DNA of 64,000 nt from Dongia mobilis (GTDB lineage Bacteria; Pseudomonadota; Alphaproteobacteria; Dongiales; Dongiaceae). The stretch lies in contig NZ_SNYW01000008.1 of assembly GCF_004363235.1 (NCBI RefSeq), forward strand, positions 496,001-560,000. The letters run 5' to 3'. The notes beneath the pieces were generated by a model, which was given only the letters and a program-made list of their open reading frames with translations, did no database searches and was not told the DNA's origin. Position numbers and translations under genes: made by a program. Shown here in pieces: positions 42,195-51,454 of this stretch. The first letter of the stretch is position 1. Every line of letters begins with the position of its first letter.

Positions 42195-42419
42195 TTAGCC
42201 GAACAGGATGATCATGGCGATGACGAAGCCGAACAGACCGGTGGCTTCGATCAGCGCGAAGGCGAGCATCGGGTTGACCTTCAGCTTCGACTGGGCTTCC
42301 GGGTTGCGGAAGGCGCCCTGCATGTAATTGCCGAAGAGGTTGCCGAGACCCACGCCAGCGCCACCGAGGGCGAGAGCGGCGATACCGGCACCGATCATCT
42401 TCGCAGCTTCGAGTTCCAT
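42195..42419 (-). CDS. atpE: ATP synthase F0 subunit c
   Basis: A 74-aa proteolipid hairpin: helix 1 GAGIAALALGGAGVGLGNL, polar loop RNPEAQSKLKVNP (RNP motif) and helix 2 LAFALIEATGLFGFVIAMII with the proton-carrying Glu in ALIEATGLF. The ion site residues suggest H+ rather than Na+ coupling. GGAT/AAAGGA precedes ATG42419. It is 61 nt downstream of atpB and 79 nt upstream of b'. Confidence 0.97.
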   Translation of the reverse strand: MELEAAKMIGAGIAALALGGAGVGLGNLFGNYMQGAFRNPEAQSKLKVNPMLAFALIEATGLFGFVIAMIILFG

Positions 42420-42480
42420 GATGAGATCCTTTCTTGGAGGTAAGTCGGGTTGCTGTTGATGGAAACAGACCGCCTCAGCC

Positions 42481-43227
42481 TCAATGCGCCAGATGGATGG
42501 CGTCGTTGAGGTAGATGCAGGTCAGGATGGCGAAAACATAGGCCTGGAGCAGCGCCACCAGGACCTCGAGGGCGAAAATCAGCGGAATGGCGGCCAGCGG
42601 AATGACACCGAAGCCGATCAGCAGGCCGTTGAGCCCGACCACGAAGCCGCCGATCACGGTCAGCATGACGTGACCCGCCACCATGTTGGCGAAAAGTCGG
42701 ACCGAGAGGCTGATCGGGCGGATGAGATAGGAAATGATCTCCAAGGGGATCATCAGCGGCATCAGCCACATCGGCGCGCCCTGCGGCACGAAATAGCTGC
42801 AGAAATGCGCGCCGTGGCGGATGAAACCGACTGCGGTGACGATGGTGATCACCAGCAAGGCGAGGGCGAAGGTAACGATGATGTGGCTGGTGACCGTGAA
42901 CACGCCGAAGAGGCCGATCAGGTTGCAGGCCAGGATGAACATGAACAGCGAGAAGACCAGCGGGAAGAACTTCCTGCCGGCCGAGCCGGTGTTCTCCTGC
43001 AACAGGTTGGCGATGAATTCGTAGAAGAACTCGACCATGCCCTGGAAGCGGCCGGGAACGATGGTGGCCTTGTTCATGCCGGCGACGATGAAGAGGGTAA
43101 TGAGGGCGACCACCACCACCATGATCAGCGAGGCGTTGGTGAAGGTTGCGTCGATGCCGAACGGATGCAGTTCCAGAAGCGGCTTGATTTCGAACTGGGC
43201 GAGCGGTGAGTGCGCGTCGGCGGCCAC
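42481..43227 (-). CDS. atpB: ATP synthase F0 subunit a
   Basis: A 248-aa membrane subunit that forms the two proton half-channels. The essential Arg is in ISLSVRLFANMVAGHVMLTV; other conserved segments are FFPLVFSLFMFILACNLIGL and LEVLVALLQAYVFAILTCIYLND. About five or six membrane helices. It stands between atpI and atpE in the usual alphaproteobacterial order; the F1 genes are not in the window. Confidence 0.96.
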   Translation of the reverse strand: MAADAHSPLAQFEIKPLLELHPFGIDATFTNASLIMVVVVALITLFIVAGMNKATIVPGRFQGMVEFFYEFIANLLQENTGSAGRKFFPLVFSLFMFILACNLIGLFGVFTVTSHIIVTFALALLVITIVTAVGFIRHGAHFCSYFVPQGAPMWLMPLMIPLEIISYLIRPISLSVRLFANMVAGHVMLTVIGGFVVGLNGLLIGFGVIPLAAIPLIFALEVLVALLQAYVFAILTCIYLNDAIHLAH

Positions 43228-43287
43228 GATGTCATCCCCGGCTGGCGCGCCCGGGCGCCCTCTGGGTCGGGCGGTCTGGGTCGGCGC

Positions 43288-43608
43288 TTATCGTTTCTCG
43301 TCTTTTTCCGCGGCTTGGCGCTCCATGGTCCGGGTCACGCGCATCACATTGAGGATGCCGCCACCCAGGCCGAGAACCATCAGGACCAGCATGAACCAGG
43401 GTCGGGTATCCAGCCATCCATCGATGAGGTACCCAAAACCCAGACCGGCCAGCAGCCCCGCCAGCAATTCGACGCTGAGGCGGAAGCCATAGCCCAGGGA
43501 CGTGCCTTCGCTGGCCAGTTCCTGGGCCCCGGTTCCCTCGATCCGCTCGCGCGCCGCCTTCAGCTTCGCCCCGAATGCATCGAGTTCTTCCGGTTGCCGT
43601 TCGGTCAT
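43288..43608 (-). CDS. atpI: AtpZ/AtpI family F0 assembly protein
   Basis: A 106-aa protein with a charged N-terminus (TERQPEELDAFGAKLKAARE) and two membrane helices (LSVELLAGLLAGLGFGYLID and PWFMLVLMVLGLGGGILNV) of the AtpI/AtpZ family. These proteins help assemble the c-ring or bring Mg2+. ATG43608 fits the family start; the frame continues upstream without coding character. It is the first gene of the F0 operon, 60 nt before atpB. Confidence 0.92.
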   Translation of the reverse strand: MTERQPEELDAFGAKLKAARERIEGTGAQELASEGTSLGYGFRLSVELLAGLLAGLGFGYLIDGWLDTRPWFMLVLMVLGLGGGILNVMRVTRTMERQAAEKDEKR

Positions 43609-43939
43609 GTCGCCGATCCTCGAGTGTCCCCCGAGCAACAAACCGCTGCCCCGTCGATCGGGAGGATCGCCGGAAGCGCGCGCAACATAGGCAAGGGGGT
43701 ATTGGCTGTCAAGGTCAATTGCCTCTATTCAAGCTATTGAAGTAAAATGAAAAAAAGTGGATGACTCAGGTGTCGCAGGCGATTTCCCTCGGCCTGTGTA
43801 AACGGGGCGTTAAGAGCCGGGTTCCCTGAACCGGAATCGCCCTCATGCGACTGACGGGGGCGACTGACCGGAACCTGGCTGGATGGCGGGCTGGCGGTCG
43901 GCGACGGGAAACAGAACAGAAGCGGAAAGGCGCTGGATC

Positions 43940-44254
43940 ATGCGAATACTGGGGGCCATGCTGCTGGCGGCCATGCTGCTGGCCGGGGGCAGCATCCTCG
44001 TGGCTCTGGCCGGTCTCCTGGTCATGCTGCTGACCGAGCCCTTCTACCCCTTCTGGCCCTTCTTCCTGCCGCTCGCCATCGGTATAGCACTCCTCGCGGC
44101 CCATCTGGCGGCCCGCATGCTGCGGCGCCTCTTCCCCGATCATCCGGAACGCCGGCGCTGGACCCGGATTGCCTGGGCGCTGATAGCCGTGGTCCTCGGC
44201 CTCGTCGCCTGGGGGGTGGGCGACCTCCTCACCGGGCCGATGCATTGGCAGTAA
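43940..44254 (+). CDS. Small membrane protein of unknown function (104 aa)
   Basis: A 104-aa protein with three predicted membrane helices (LGAMLLAAMLLAGGSILVAL, FFLPLAIGIALLAAHLAARM, IAWALIAVVLGLVAWGVGDL) and a basic loop (RRLFPDHPERRRWTR). No family is recognised. ATG43940 is taken because it begins the hydrophobic part and AAAGG lies about 11 nt upstream; a longer frame from 43883 has no site. It is a lone gene between the divergent F0 operon and the convergent smc. Confidence 0.65.
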   Translation: MRILGAMLLAAMLLAGGSILVALAGLLVMLLTEPFYPFWPFFLPLAIGIALLAAHLAARMLRRLFPDHPERRRWTRIAWALIAVVLGLVAWGVGDLLTGPMHWQ

Positions 44255-44319
44255 GCGTGCGCAGGGTCACGGGCAAGGGGATGGCCTGCCGGCGCGGACC
44301 ATGACCGAAAGGACGCCTC

Positions 44320-47300
44320 TTACGACGCTGCTTTCAACTCGCCCACTTCCTGGAGATCGACCGAGACCAGCTGCGAGACGCCGCGCTCGGCCATGGTGAC
44401 GCCGTAGAGGCGGTCCATGCGCGCCATGGTCAGGCGATGGTGGGTGATGACCAGGAAGCGCGTGCCGGAGGATTGCGCCAGTTCCTGCACCAGGTTGCAG
44501 AAGCGCTCGACATTGGCGTCATCCAGCGGCGCATCGACCTCGTCGAGGACGCAGATCGGCGCCGGGTTGACCAGGAACACCGCGAAGAGGAGGGCAAGCG
44601 CGGTGAGCGCCTGCTCGCCGCCCGAGAGCAGCGAGAGGACCTGCAGCTTCTTGCCCGGCGGGCTCGCGAAGATCTCGAGGCCGGCATCGAGCGGATCCTC
44701 GGCCTCGGTCAATTGCAGATGCGCCTTGCCGCCGCCGAAAAGCCGCGTGAAGAGCGAGGTGAAATGCCCGTTGACCAGTTCGAAGGCGGCCAGCAATCGT
44801 TCACGCCCCTCGCGATTGAGGCTGGCGATGCCCTGGCGCAGGCGCGAGACCGCGTTGATGAGGTCCGAGCGCTCGGCCTGCATCCCGGCCAGCTGCTGGT
44901 CGAGTTCGTTCGACTCGGTCTCGGCTCGCAGGTTGACCGGGCCGATATTCTCCCGCTCGCGCATCAGCTTGTGGAGCCGCTGCTCAGTTTCCTCGCGGCC
45001 CGGCAGCGCTTCCGAGGGATCGAGGTCGGCCAAGGTCAGCACTTCGTCCGGCGAGCATTCCAGCTTTTCCCGGATGCGCTCGGCCAGGGTATCGGCAGCC
45101 TCCTTCGCCTGGGCGATGGCGGCTTCGGCACGGACGCGATTCTCGCGCGCCTCGACCAGCTTCGATTCCTCGCCCTTGAGGCCGCGATCGGCTTCGGTGA
45201 GGGCCGTCTCCGCGGCGGCGAGGGCATCGGCCGCGTCGCGGCGCCTGGCCTCTGACGCCTCCAGCAGGTCCATGAGGTCGCGGCGCTGCTGCGCGATCTC
45301 CTCGGGGAGTGCGGCAAGGCGCTCGATCTCGGCCGCCAGGTGTTCGCGGCGTTCGACGAGATCGTCCAGATGGGCGCGGGCCTGTGCGGCACGGCTTTCC
45401 CAGGAACGCAATTCGTCGGCGATGGCGAGGAGGCGGCTCTGGCGCTGCTGCGCCTCGCGCTGCAGCCGGTCGAGGGCCGAGCGCGCCTCGACCAGGCGCG
45501 TCCGCCGCTCGGCCACTTCCGGGCGCAATTCGTTGATCTGCTGGCGGGCCGCTTCCAGGTCGGGCAGTTCCGCGCGCTCGCCGGCAATCTGCTCCAGGGT
45601 GGCTTCCAGTTCCGCGATATCGCCCGCGACCGCTTCCGCCTGCTCGGCGATGGCGGCGAGGCGCGATTGCATCTGTGTCGCCTTCTGTTCGGCACGGGCC
45701 GCATGGTCGCGCGCCTGGCGGGCGGCGTTATAGGCGTTCTGCAGGGTCTGCCGCTGGTTGCGCTCGCGGTCGATCAGGCCCTGGGCCTCGTCGCGGGCAT
45801 TGCCGAACAGGGCTTCGACCTCGGCCAGTTCCGCTTCGGCCGTCGCCAGGGCGCCGTCCAATTCCCGCAGGCGATTGCGCTGCTTCAGCCGGGTGGCGGC
45901 GGCGGTCTCGGTGCCGGCGGCGATGGTGAAGCCGTCCCAGCGCCACATGGCCCCGTCCTGCGAGACCAGGCGCTGACCCTGGCGGAGTTGCGGCGCCAGC
46001 GCCCGACAGGTGGCCTCGTCGGCGACCACGCCAATCTGGTTCAGGCGGCGCAGCAAGGCGGCCGAGCCAGTGACGAATTGCGCCAGTGCCGGCACGCCGC
46101 CGGGGAGGCCCGGGGCGTCGGCGAGTACCTCGCCCTCGCGCCAATGGGTCGGGGCGCCGAGATCGGTCGAGGCCTGCAGGTCGTCGCCCAATGCTGCCGC
46201 GATGGCGGTCTCGTAGCCGGGCGCCACGGTCAGGCTGTCGATCAGGGGCGGCCACATATCCTCGTCGGACGAGGCAAAGATGGCCGAGAGCGCGTCGGCC
46301 TCGGCCTTCAGCCGCGCTCTTGCATCTTGCGCCTGCTGCAGCCGGGTGCGGGCCTGCGTTTCGGCCTCGCTTGCGCTGGCGCGGGCCGCCTCGATCTCGT
46401 GGAGTGCCGCCTGGGCTTCCTCCAGCGCGGCCTCGGCTTCCGCCACGGCGGCGCGGGCAGCCTGCGTCTCGGCATCGTTCTCGATCTCGGAAGTGAGGCG
46501 CTGGCGCTCGGCATCGACTTCCTGGGCGCGGCTACCCAGGCGCTGGCGGCGCTGCTGCAATTCGTCCAGACGGCGCACCAGGCTCTGGGCGCGGGCTTCG
46601 GCCGCCGCGAAATCCTGCGTGAGGCGCGCCAGTTCCGCCTCGCTCTCGTCTACCTCGCCTTGCGCCGCTTCCACCCGGCGCTGGGTTTCCTCGCCGATGG
46701 CAGCTTCCTCGGCCGCGGTCTCCTCGATCGCGCCGCGCTCCTGCGCCAGGCGCTCGACGGCGGCGGCGGCATCGGCGGTGAAGGCGCTCTCGCGGCTCTG
46801 GTCGGCCTCGTTCTCGCGCAACTGCCGCTCGGCATCGTTGCGGGCCTGGGTGATGCGCTCCTCTTCCTTGTCGAGGGCGCCCCTGGCAATCGTCAGGCGC
46901 TGCAATTCGGCGGCCGCCTCGGCCTCGGCCTGGCGCAGGCCGGGCAGGATCGTCGCCGCCTCGGTCTGCCGCGTGGCGGCAATGGCGGCGGCGGAGGTGA
47001 GCGAGACCACCTGCGTCTCGGCCGCCATCAAGGTCTGTTCGGCATAATCCAGGCGCTGCCTGGCATCCTGCCATTGCAGGTGGAACAGGATCGCCTCGGC
47101 GCGGCGGATATGGTCCTGCAGGTTGCGATAGCGCGAGGCCTGACGCGCCTGCTTCTTGAGGGCCGCCAGCTGGCTTTCCAGCGTGATGATGACGTCGTCG
47201 AGACGGGCCAGATTGGCTTCCGCCGCTTTGAGGCGCAATTCCGCCTCGTGGCGGCGCGAATGCAGGCCGGTAATGCCGGCGGCCTCCTCCAGCAGCGAGC

Positions 47301-47784
47301 GCCGGTCGGTCGGCTTGGCGTTCACGATGGCCCCGACGCGGCCCTGGCTGACCAGTGCCGTCGAATGCGCGCCGGCCGAAATGTCGGCGAACAGCAGCTG
47401 CACGTCGCGGGCGCGGGATTCCCGGCCGTTGACCTTGTAGGTCGAGCCCTCGCCGCGATCGATCCGACGCGAGATTTCGATGTCGTCGCTGTCGTTGAAC
47501 ATGGCCGGGACGCGGCGGTCGGAATTGTCCAGCGAGAGCACGACTTCGGCGACATTGCGCGCGGGCCGGTTGCCGGTGCCGCCGAAGATGACGTCGTCCA
47601 TCTCGCCGCCGCGCATGCGCTTGGCCGAGGTCTCGCCCATCACCCAGCGCAGTGCCTCGACCAGGTTCGACTTGCCGCAGCCATTGGGGCCGACAATGCC
47701 GGTCATGCCCGCATGGATGGTGAGTTCGGTCGGCTCGACGAAGGATTTGAAGCCGGTCAGGCGAAGCTTATTGAACTGGACCAC
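44320..47784 (-). CDS. smc: Chromosome segregation protein SMC
   Basis: A 1154-aa condensin ATPase that organises and separates chromosomes with ScpA/ScpB. The N-terminal Walker A is GIVGPNGCGKSNLVEALRWV (residues ~30-49). Long coiled coils flank a hinge near residues ~510-660 (SAIFASSDEDMWPPLIDSLT). The C-terminal head shows the signature LSLLSGGEQALTALALLF and Walker B ICVLDEVDAPLDDANVERF. The start is GTG47784, with AAGG upstream. It is the third gene of a run with DUF721 and DsbA-like genes, 16 nt after the latter. Confidence 0.97.
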   Translation of the reverse strand: MVQFNKLRLTGFKSFVEPTELTIHAGMTGIVGPNGCGKSNLVEALRWVMGETSAKRMRGGEMDDVIFGGTGNRPARNVAEVVLSLDNSDRRVPAMFNDSDDIEISRRIDRGEGSTYKVNGRESRARDVQLLFADISAGAHSTALVSQGRVGAIVNAKPTDRRSLLEEAAGITGLHSRRHEAELRLKAAEANLARLDDVIITLESQLAALKKQARQASRYRNLQDHIRRAEAILFHLQWQDARQRLDYAEQTLMAAETQVVSLTSAAAIAATRQTEAATILPGLRQAEAEAAAELQRLTIARGALDKEEERITQARNDAERQLRENEADQSRESAFTADAAAAVERLAQERGAIEETAAEEAAIGEETQRRVEAAQGEVDESEAELARLTQDFAAAEARAQSLVRRLDELQQRRQRLGSRAQEVDAERQRLTSEIENDAETQAARAAVAEAEAALEEAQAALHEIEAARASASEAETQARTRLQQAQDARARLKAEADALSAIFASSDEDMWPPLIDSLTVAPGYETAIAAALGDDLQASTDLGAPTHWREGEVLADAPGLPGGVPALAQFVTGSAALLRRLNQIGVVADEATCRALAPQLRQGQRLVSQDGAMWRWDGFTIAAGTETAAATRLKQRNRLRELDGALATAEAELAEVEALFGNARDEAQGLIDRERNQRQTLQNAYNAARQARDHAARAEQKATQMQSRLAAIAEQAEAVAGDIAELEATLEQIAGERAELPDLEAARQQINELRPEVAERRTRLVEARSALDRLQREAQQRQSRLLAIADELRSWESRAAQARAHLDDLVERREHLAAEIERLAALPEEIAQQRRDLMDLLEASEARRRDAADALAAAETALTEADRGLKGEESKLVEARENRVRAEAAIAQAKEAADTLAERIREKLECSPDEVLTLADLDPSEALPGREETEQRLHKLMRERENIGPVNLRAETESNELDQQLAGMQAERSDLINAVSRLRQGIASLNREGRERLLAAFELVNGHFTSLFTRLFGGGKAHLQLTEAEDPLDAGLEIFASPPGKKLQVLSLLSGGEQALTALALLFAVFLVNPAPICVLDEVDAPLDDANVERFCNLVQELAQSSGTRFLVITHHRLTMARMDRLYGVTMAERGVSQLVSVDLQEVGELKAAS

Positions 47785-47800
47785 GGCGCGCCTTCCCCGC

Positions 47801-48469
47801 CTACTTTGCCGCGAGTTCGTCGAAGATCTTGGCGAAATCCTCGTAGGAGCGCCCGCCGCCGACGACGATGCCGTTGATCACGAAGGTGGGCGTCGAATCG
47901 ATCTTGAAGACGGCGCTCGCCTGCTCGACCGATTGCACGATCTTCCGCTTCTTCGCCTCGTCGGCAAGGCATTGCTGGAAATCCTGGCTGTTGATCCCGG
48001 CGGCGGCCGCGATGGTCGCCAGCATCATGGTCGAGTTCTCGGTCACCCAGCCGGACTGGGTCTTGAACAGCTGTTCGGTCATGCCCCAATAGGCCATGGG
48101 CGAGACGCAGTGGGCGAGAAGCGAGGCCTCGACCGCCGGGCGATTGAGCGGGAAATCGCGCATCACCAGCTTCACCTTGCCGGTATCGATGTAGTTCGTC
48201 TTGATCTCCGGCAGGATATTGGCGTGAAAGGCGGCGCAATGCGGGCAGGACAGCGAGGAATATTCGATCATCGTGACGGGGGCGTTGGCGTCGCCCAGCA
48301 CCATGTCACCTTCCTGCGCCCGGGCCAGCGGATCGTCGATCGGCGCCGGCAGCCCCTCGATCACCACGCCATCTCCGGCACCCGGCCCGAAATTGGTCCA
48401 GGCATAAAACCCGCCGACGCCGACGAGGGCCAGCACGACGATGGCGATGACGATATTGCGTGGATTCAC
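47801..48469 (-). CDS. DsbA family thiol-disulfide oxidoreductase
   Basis: A 222-aa protein with an N-terminal membrane anchor or uncleaved signal (IVIAIVVLALVGVGGFYAW) and a periplasmic DsbA-type thioredoxin domain. The redox site is SLSCPHCAAFHANILPE (CPHC) and the cis-Pro loop is STPTFVINGIVVGGG. It belongs to the BdbD/ScsC-like group that often precedes smc in alphaproteobacteria. The start is GTG48469 with CGGAGG 5 nt upstream. Confidence 0.93.
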   Translation of the reverse strand: MNPRNIVIAIVVLALVGVGGFYAWTNFGPGAGDGVVIEGLPAPIDDPLARAQEGDMVLGDANAPVTMIEYSSLSCPHCAAFHANILPEIKTNYIDTGKVKLVMRDFPLNRPAVEASLLAHCVSPMAYWGMTEQLFKTQSGWVTENSTMMLATIAAAAGINSQDFQQCLADEAKKRKIVQSVEQASAVFKIDSTPTFVINGIVVGGGRSYEDFAKIFDELAAK

Positions 48470-48668
48470 GCCGACCTCCGGGTTGCTTCGCTGCGCTCCC
48501 GCCCGCGGCAGGCGGTGCGCTTATTTCGCCGCTATTTGGCAGGATTCAGAGGGGTATGCAAGCGACCCCTCGGTGAGAAGAATGTGTCGGTCGGCCGCTT
48601 TGGCGATAAGCCTTTGGATTCCGGCGAGTCGCATCCTGTCCAGTGGAAATCGGGCGAAAATCAGTGCG

Positions 48669-49241
48669 TTAGCCGCGCAGCCGCCGCGCCGCCCCGAGTC
48701 GCTGCAGGGCGGCCCGCAACTCGGGATCGCCGACGCCCGAGAGATCCGGCGGTGCCGCACAGGTAAGGGCGGGTGCCGGTCGCCTTCGACCAACCGCGCC
48801 CGATCGCCGGTCGCCGATCTCGATGCGGATATCGCTGATGGCGGGATAGCCGAAATAGGTGGCGATCCGCGCCAGGATCTGCGGCTTCAGATGCTGCACC
48901 TCCAGGCTGGCGGCGGCGCTGGCGCGCAGGGTGAGGGTGCCGCCCGCGACATTGGCGGGCAGGGCAGGGGAAATGCCCCCGGTCTGGTCCATCGCCGCCT
49001 CCTTGCGCGGGCGCTTCAGGCGCAGCTTCACCGGCATGGCGAGGGCAGCAAGTTCCGGCCCGACAATGGCGGGCCACTGGCTGATGAGGTCGGCCTCGGC
49101 AAAGCCCCTCTTGCCGAGGGCAAGCCTGGCGAGAGCCGGCACGTTCTGGGCCAGCGCCGCAAGCCGCGCGCGGCGTGGTGCCGGCTCGGCCATCGGCACG
49201 GCTTTCGCTGCTGATTTTGCTTTTTCTTCTTTGGTGCCCAT
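48669..49241 (-). CDS. DUF721 (DciA-like) protein
   Basis: 190 aa. The conserved core is LISQWPAIVGPELAALAMPV and KLRLKRPRKEAAMDQTGG, followed by GGTLTLRASAAASLEVQHLK, the KH-like DUF721 fold found in DciA, the loader of the replicative helicase in bacteria without DnaC/DnaI. Alphaproteobacteria often carry this DUF721 gene beside mutY and dsbA-smc, as here. Whether it is the true DciA cannot be told. Confidence 0.88.
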   Translation of the reverse strand: MGTKEEKAKSAAKAVPMAEPAPRRARLAALAQNVPALARLALGKRGFAEADLISQWPAIVGPELAALAMPVKLRLKRPRKEAAMDQTGGISPALPANVAGGTLTLRASAAASLEVQHLKPQILARIATYFGYPAISDIRIEIGDRRSGAVGRRRPAPALTCAAPPDLSGVGDPELRAALQRLGAARRLRG

Positions 49242-49267
49242 GCGGGCAGACTTTAAGGTGCAGCGCC

Positions 49268-50350
49268 ATGCCGCGCAAATCGCCCGCCAAGCCGGAACCC
49301 GCCGCCCGCGTACCGGAAAACCTGCCTGATCGCCTGCTTGCCTGGTATGACCGGCATCGCCGCCTGCTACCCTGGCGCGCCGGGCCCGGCGAACGGGCCG
49401 ATCCCTATCACGTCTGGCTTTCCGAGATCATGCTGCAGCAGACCACCGTGGTGACGGTCGGTCCCTATTTCCGCGATTTCCTGGCCCGCTGGCCGCGCCT
49501 AGAGGACCTGGCGGCGGCCCCGCTCGACGATGTGCTGACCGCCTGGGCGGGGCTCGGCTATTACGCCCGCGCGCGCAACCTCAAGAAATGCGCCGAGGTC
49601 GTGGCGGCGGAACATGGCGGTGTCTTTCCGGACAGCGAGGAGGACCTGCTGGCGCTCCCCGGCATCGGTCCCTATACCGCGGCCGCCATTGCCGCCATCG
49701 CCTTCGACCGCCCGGCCACCATTCTCGATGGCAATGTCGAGCGGGTGATGGCCAGGCTCTACCGGGTTGAAGCGCCCCTGCCGAAGGCGAAGGCGGAACT
49801 GCGCGCGCTGGCCCGCCGCCATACCCCCGAATATCGCCCGGGCGATTACGCACAAGGGATCATGGATCTCGGCGCCACCATCTGCACCCCGACCAAGCCG
49901 AAATGCGCCCTCTGTCCGCTGACCGCCGATTGCGCGGCACTGAAAGCGGGGGATGCCGAGACCTATCCCCGGAAGGCAGCCAAGGCCGAGCGGCCGCAGC
50001 GCTACGGCCTCTGCTTCGCCATGATCGACCGCCAGGGGCGGATCGCCCTCGAGAAGCGGCCGGAGAAGGGTCTGCTCGGCGGCATGATGCAGGTGCCGAC
50101 CAGCGCCTGGCGCGACACGCCCTTTGCCGATGGCGAGGTGATGCCGCCCGTCGCGGCGAACTGGCGCAAGCTCGACGGCCAGGTCAGCCATGTCTTCACC
50201 CATTTCGCGCTGTCGCTGACCGTCCTTGCAGCAACGCGGGTCAAGGCGGACCCGGCCTATCGCTGGGTAGGCGTGGACGAACTGGGTAGGGTGGCGCTGC
50301 CCAGCGTCATGCGCAAGGTGGTGGATCACGTCCTCGCCAAGAGTGCCTAG
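49268..50350 (+). CDS. mutY: A/G-specific adenine glycosylase
   Basis: A 360-aa DNA repair enzyme that removes A mispaired with 8-oxoG. Catalytic Glu53 is in WLSEIMLQQTTV, the helix-hairpin-helix is LPGIGPYTAAAIAAIAFD, and the catalytic Asp is in ILDGNVERVMARL. The iron-sulfur cysteines are in CTPTKPKCALCPLTADC, and the C-terminal 8-oxoG domain ends in QVSHVFTHFALSLTV. ATG49268 is chosen from the family N-terminus. It is divergent from DUF721. Confidence 0.96.
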   Translation: MPRKSPAKPEPAARVPENLPDRLLAWYDRHRRLLPWRAGPGERADPYHVWLSEIMLQQTTVVTVGPYFRDFLARWPRLEDLAAAPLDDVLTAWAGLGYYARARNLKKCAEVVAAEHGGVFPDSEEDLLALPGIGPYTAAAIAAIAFDRPATILDGNVERVMARLYRVEAPLPKAKAELRALARRHTPEYRPGDYAQGIMDLGATICTPTKPKCALCPLTADCAALKAGDAETYPRKAAKAERPQRYGLCFAMIDRQGRIALEKRPEKGLLGGMMQVPTSAWRDTPFADGEVMPPVAANWRKLDGQVSHVFTHFALSLTVLAATRVKADPAYRWVGVDELGRVALPSVMRKVVDHVLAKSA

Positions 50351-50361
50351 CGCGAAACGCT

Positions 50362-50913
50362 CTAGCGCAGCAGGTCTCCCGGCCCGACTCCCGGCTCGCA
50401 GGCGGGGGGATAGGTCCAGTCCGCGGGAAGGTCGGCCGGCAGCGGCGCGTAGGGATCACCCTTCCGCTGGAAGGCGCGCACACTCTCCGGCCAGTGCGAT
50501 TTCACATAGGCGAAGACCTGCCAGATCTCGTTGTCGCTGAGCGTCGCGCCGAAGCCGGGCATGGGTGAGAGCGCCGAGCCGTTCTTGGTGTGGAGGAATA
50601 GCGACGCGTCGTCATGCATCCAGCTATGCCCGCCGGCATCGAGCGGCGGGGCGGCCCATGCGGCGGCACTCGCCTGGCTGCGCCAGCCGGCGCTCTGCCA
50701 GCCAGCCTGGCCCTGCAGGCGTGCGCCATGACACGCGGCGCAGTTGGCTTGATAAAGCTGCGCCCCTGCCCGCACGCCATGCGCCTCGATGGCGCGGTTT
50801 GCCAGCTGATAAAGGGCAATGAAAAGGGCGGCGGCGCCAAGTAGCACCGCCGCCCGGATTGTCACCCTGCGGAATGAAGCCGGTTGCCTGGAATGGTCAG
50901 TCGCCGCGCCCAA
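50362..50913 (-). CDS. Membrane-anchored cytochrome c
   Basis: A 183-aa protein with one N-terminal membrane anchor (TIRAAVLLGAAALFIALYQL) and one class I cytochrome c domain. The haem site is ANCAACHGARLQG and the distal Met is in LSPMPGFGATLSD. It would pass electrons in the periplasm. The start is TTG50913 with GGGAG 7 nt upstream. It is the last gene of the copper operon (DUF2946-SCO-PCuAC-cytochrome c), which suggests that it accompanies assembly or use of a copper oxidase. Confidence 0.9.
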   Translation of the reverse strand: MGAATDHSRQPASFRRVTIRAAVLLGAAALFIALYQLANRAIEAHGVRAGAQLYQANCAACHGARLQGQAGWQSAGWRSQASAAAWAAPPLDAGGHSWMHDDASLFLHTKNGSALSPMPGFGATLSDNEIWQVFAYVKSHWPESVRAFQRKGDPYAPLPADLPADWTYPPACEPGVGPGDLLR

Positions 50914-50930
50914 TCCGTCTCCCGTTCAAG

Positions 50931-51449
50931 TCAATGCGAGTGCTCTTCGCCCTCGCCGTTACCTTCGTCATGGCCCTCGTCATCCTGGTCGCCATCGTGG
51001 CTGCCCGTGCCGCCGATCGCCTCGACCACGACCTGCAGTTCGACCGGGCCGGCCTTGGCGAAGGTCAGCGTGACCGGGAAGGTATCGCCTTCCTTCAGCG
51101 GCTGCTTCAATCCCATGAACATAATGTGGAGGCCGTGCGGCTTCAATTCGACCGTGCCATGGGCCGGGATCTCGATCGGGCCGGCCGGCGCCATCACCAT
51201 GGTGCCGTTCTCGTCCGACATCCTGTGGATCTCGACCATGGCGGCGATGCCGGCCGCCGCGCCGGTCAGCGTGTCGGCATTGTCGCCGTGGTTTTCGATC
51301 CGCACATAGGCGGCACCGGCCTTGGCGCCGGCTGGGGTCGCCCTTGCCCATGCATGATGCAGCAGCAGATCGCCGTGTTTCTGTTCGTGGGCCGCGGCCG
51401 GCAGGGCCAGGGCCAGGGTGGCCAGGAGGGCGAGGATGAATTTGCGCAT
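50931..51449 (-). CDS. Copper chaperone PCu(A)C
   Basis: A 172-aa periplasmic protein with a signal peptide (KFILALLATLALALPAAAHE). The Cu(I) site of the PCuAC family is seen as VEIHRMSDENGTMVM and HGLHIMFMGLKQ (HxnM...HxM). It carries copper to the CuA centre of cytochrome oxidase. An unusual 20-residue tail rich in His, Asp and Glu (SHDGDQDDEGHDEG...) ends the protein and may bind further metal. ATG51449 has AAAGG 10 nt upstream, 6 nt past the SCO stop. Confidence 0.93.
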   Translation of the reverse strand: MRKFILALLATLALALPAAAHEQKHGDLLLHHAWARATPAGAKAGAAYVRIENHGDNADTLTGAAAGIAAMVEIHRMSDENGTMVMAPAGPIEIPAHGTVELKPHGLHIMFMGLKQPLKEGDTFPVTLTFAKAGPVELQVVVEAIGGTGSHDGDQDDEGHDEGNGEGEEHSH

Positions 51450-51454
51450 GGTGT

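Noticed and set aside
45340-47877. 845-codon open frame on the plus strand
   Set aside because: Antisense shadow of smc; low-complexity Gly/Arg/Leu text without motifs.
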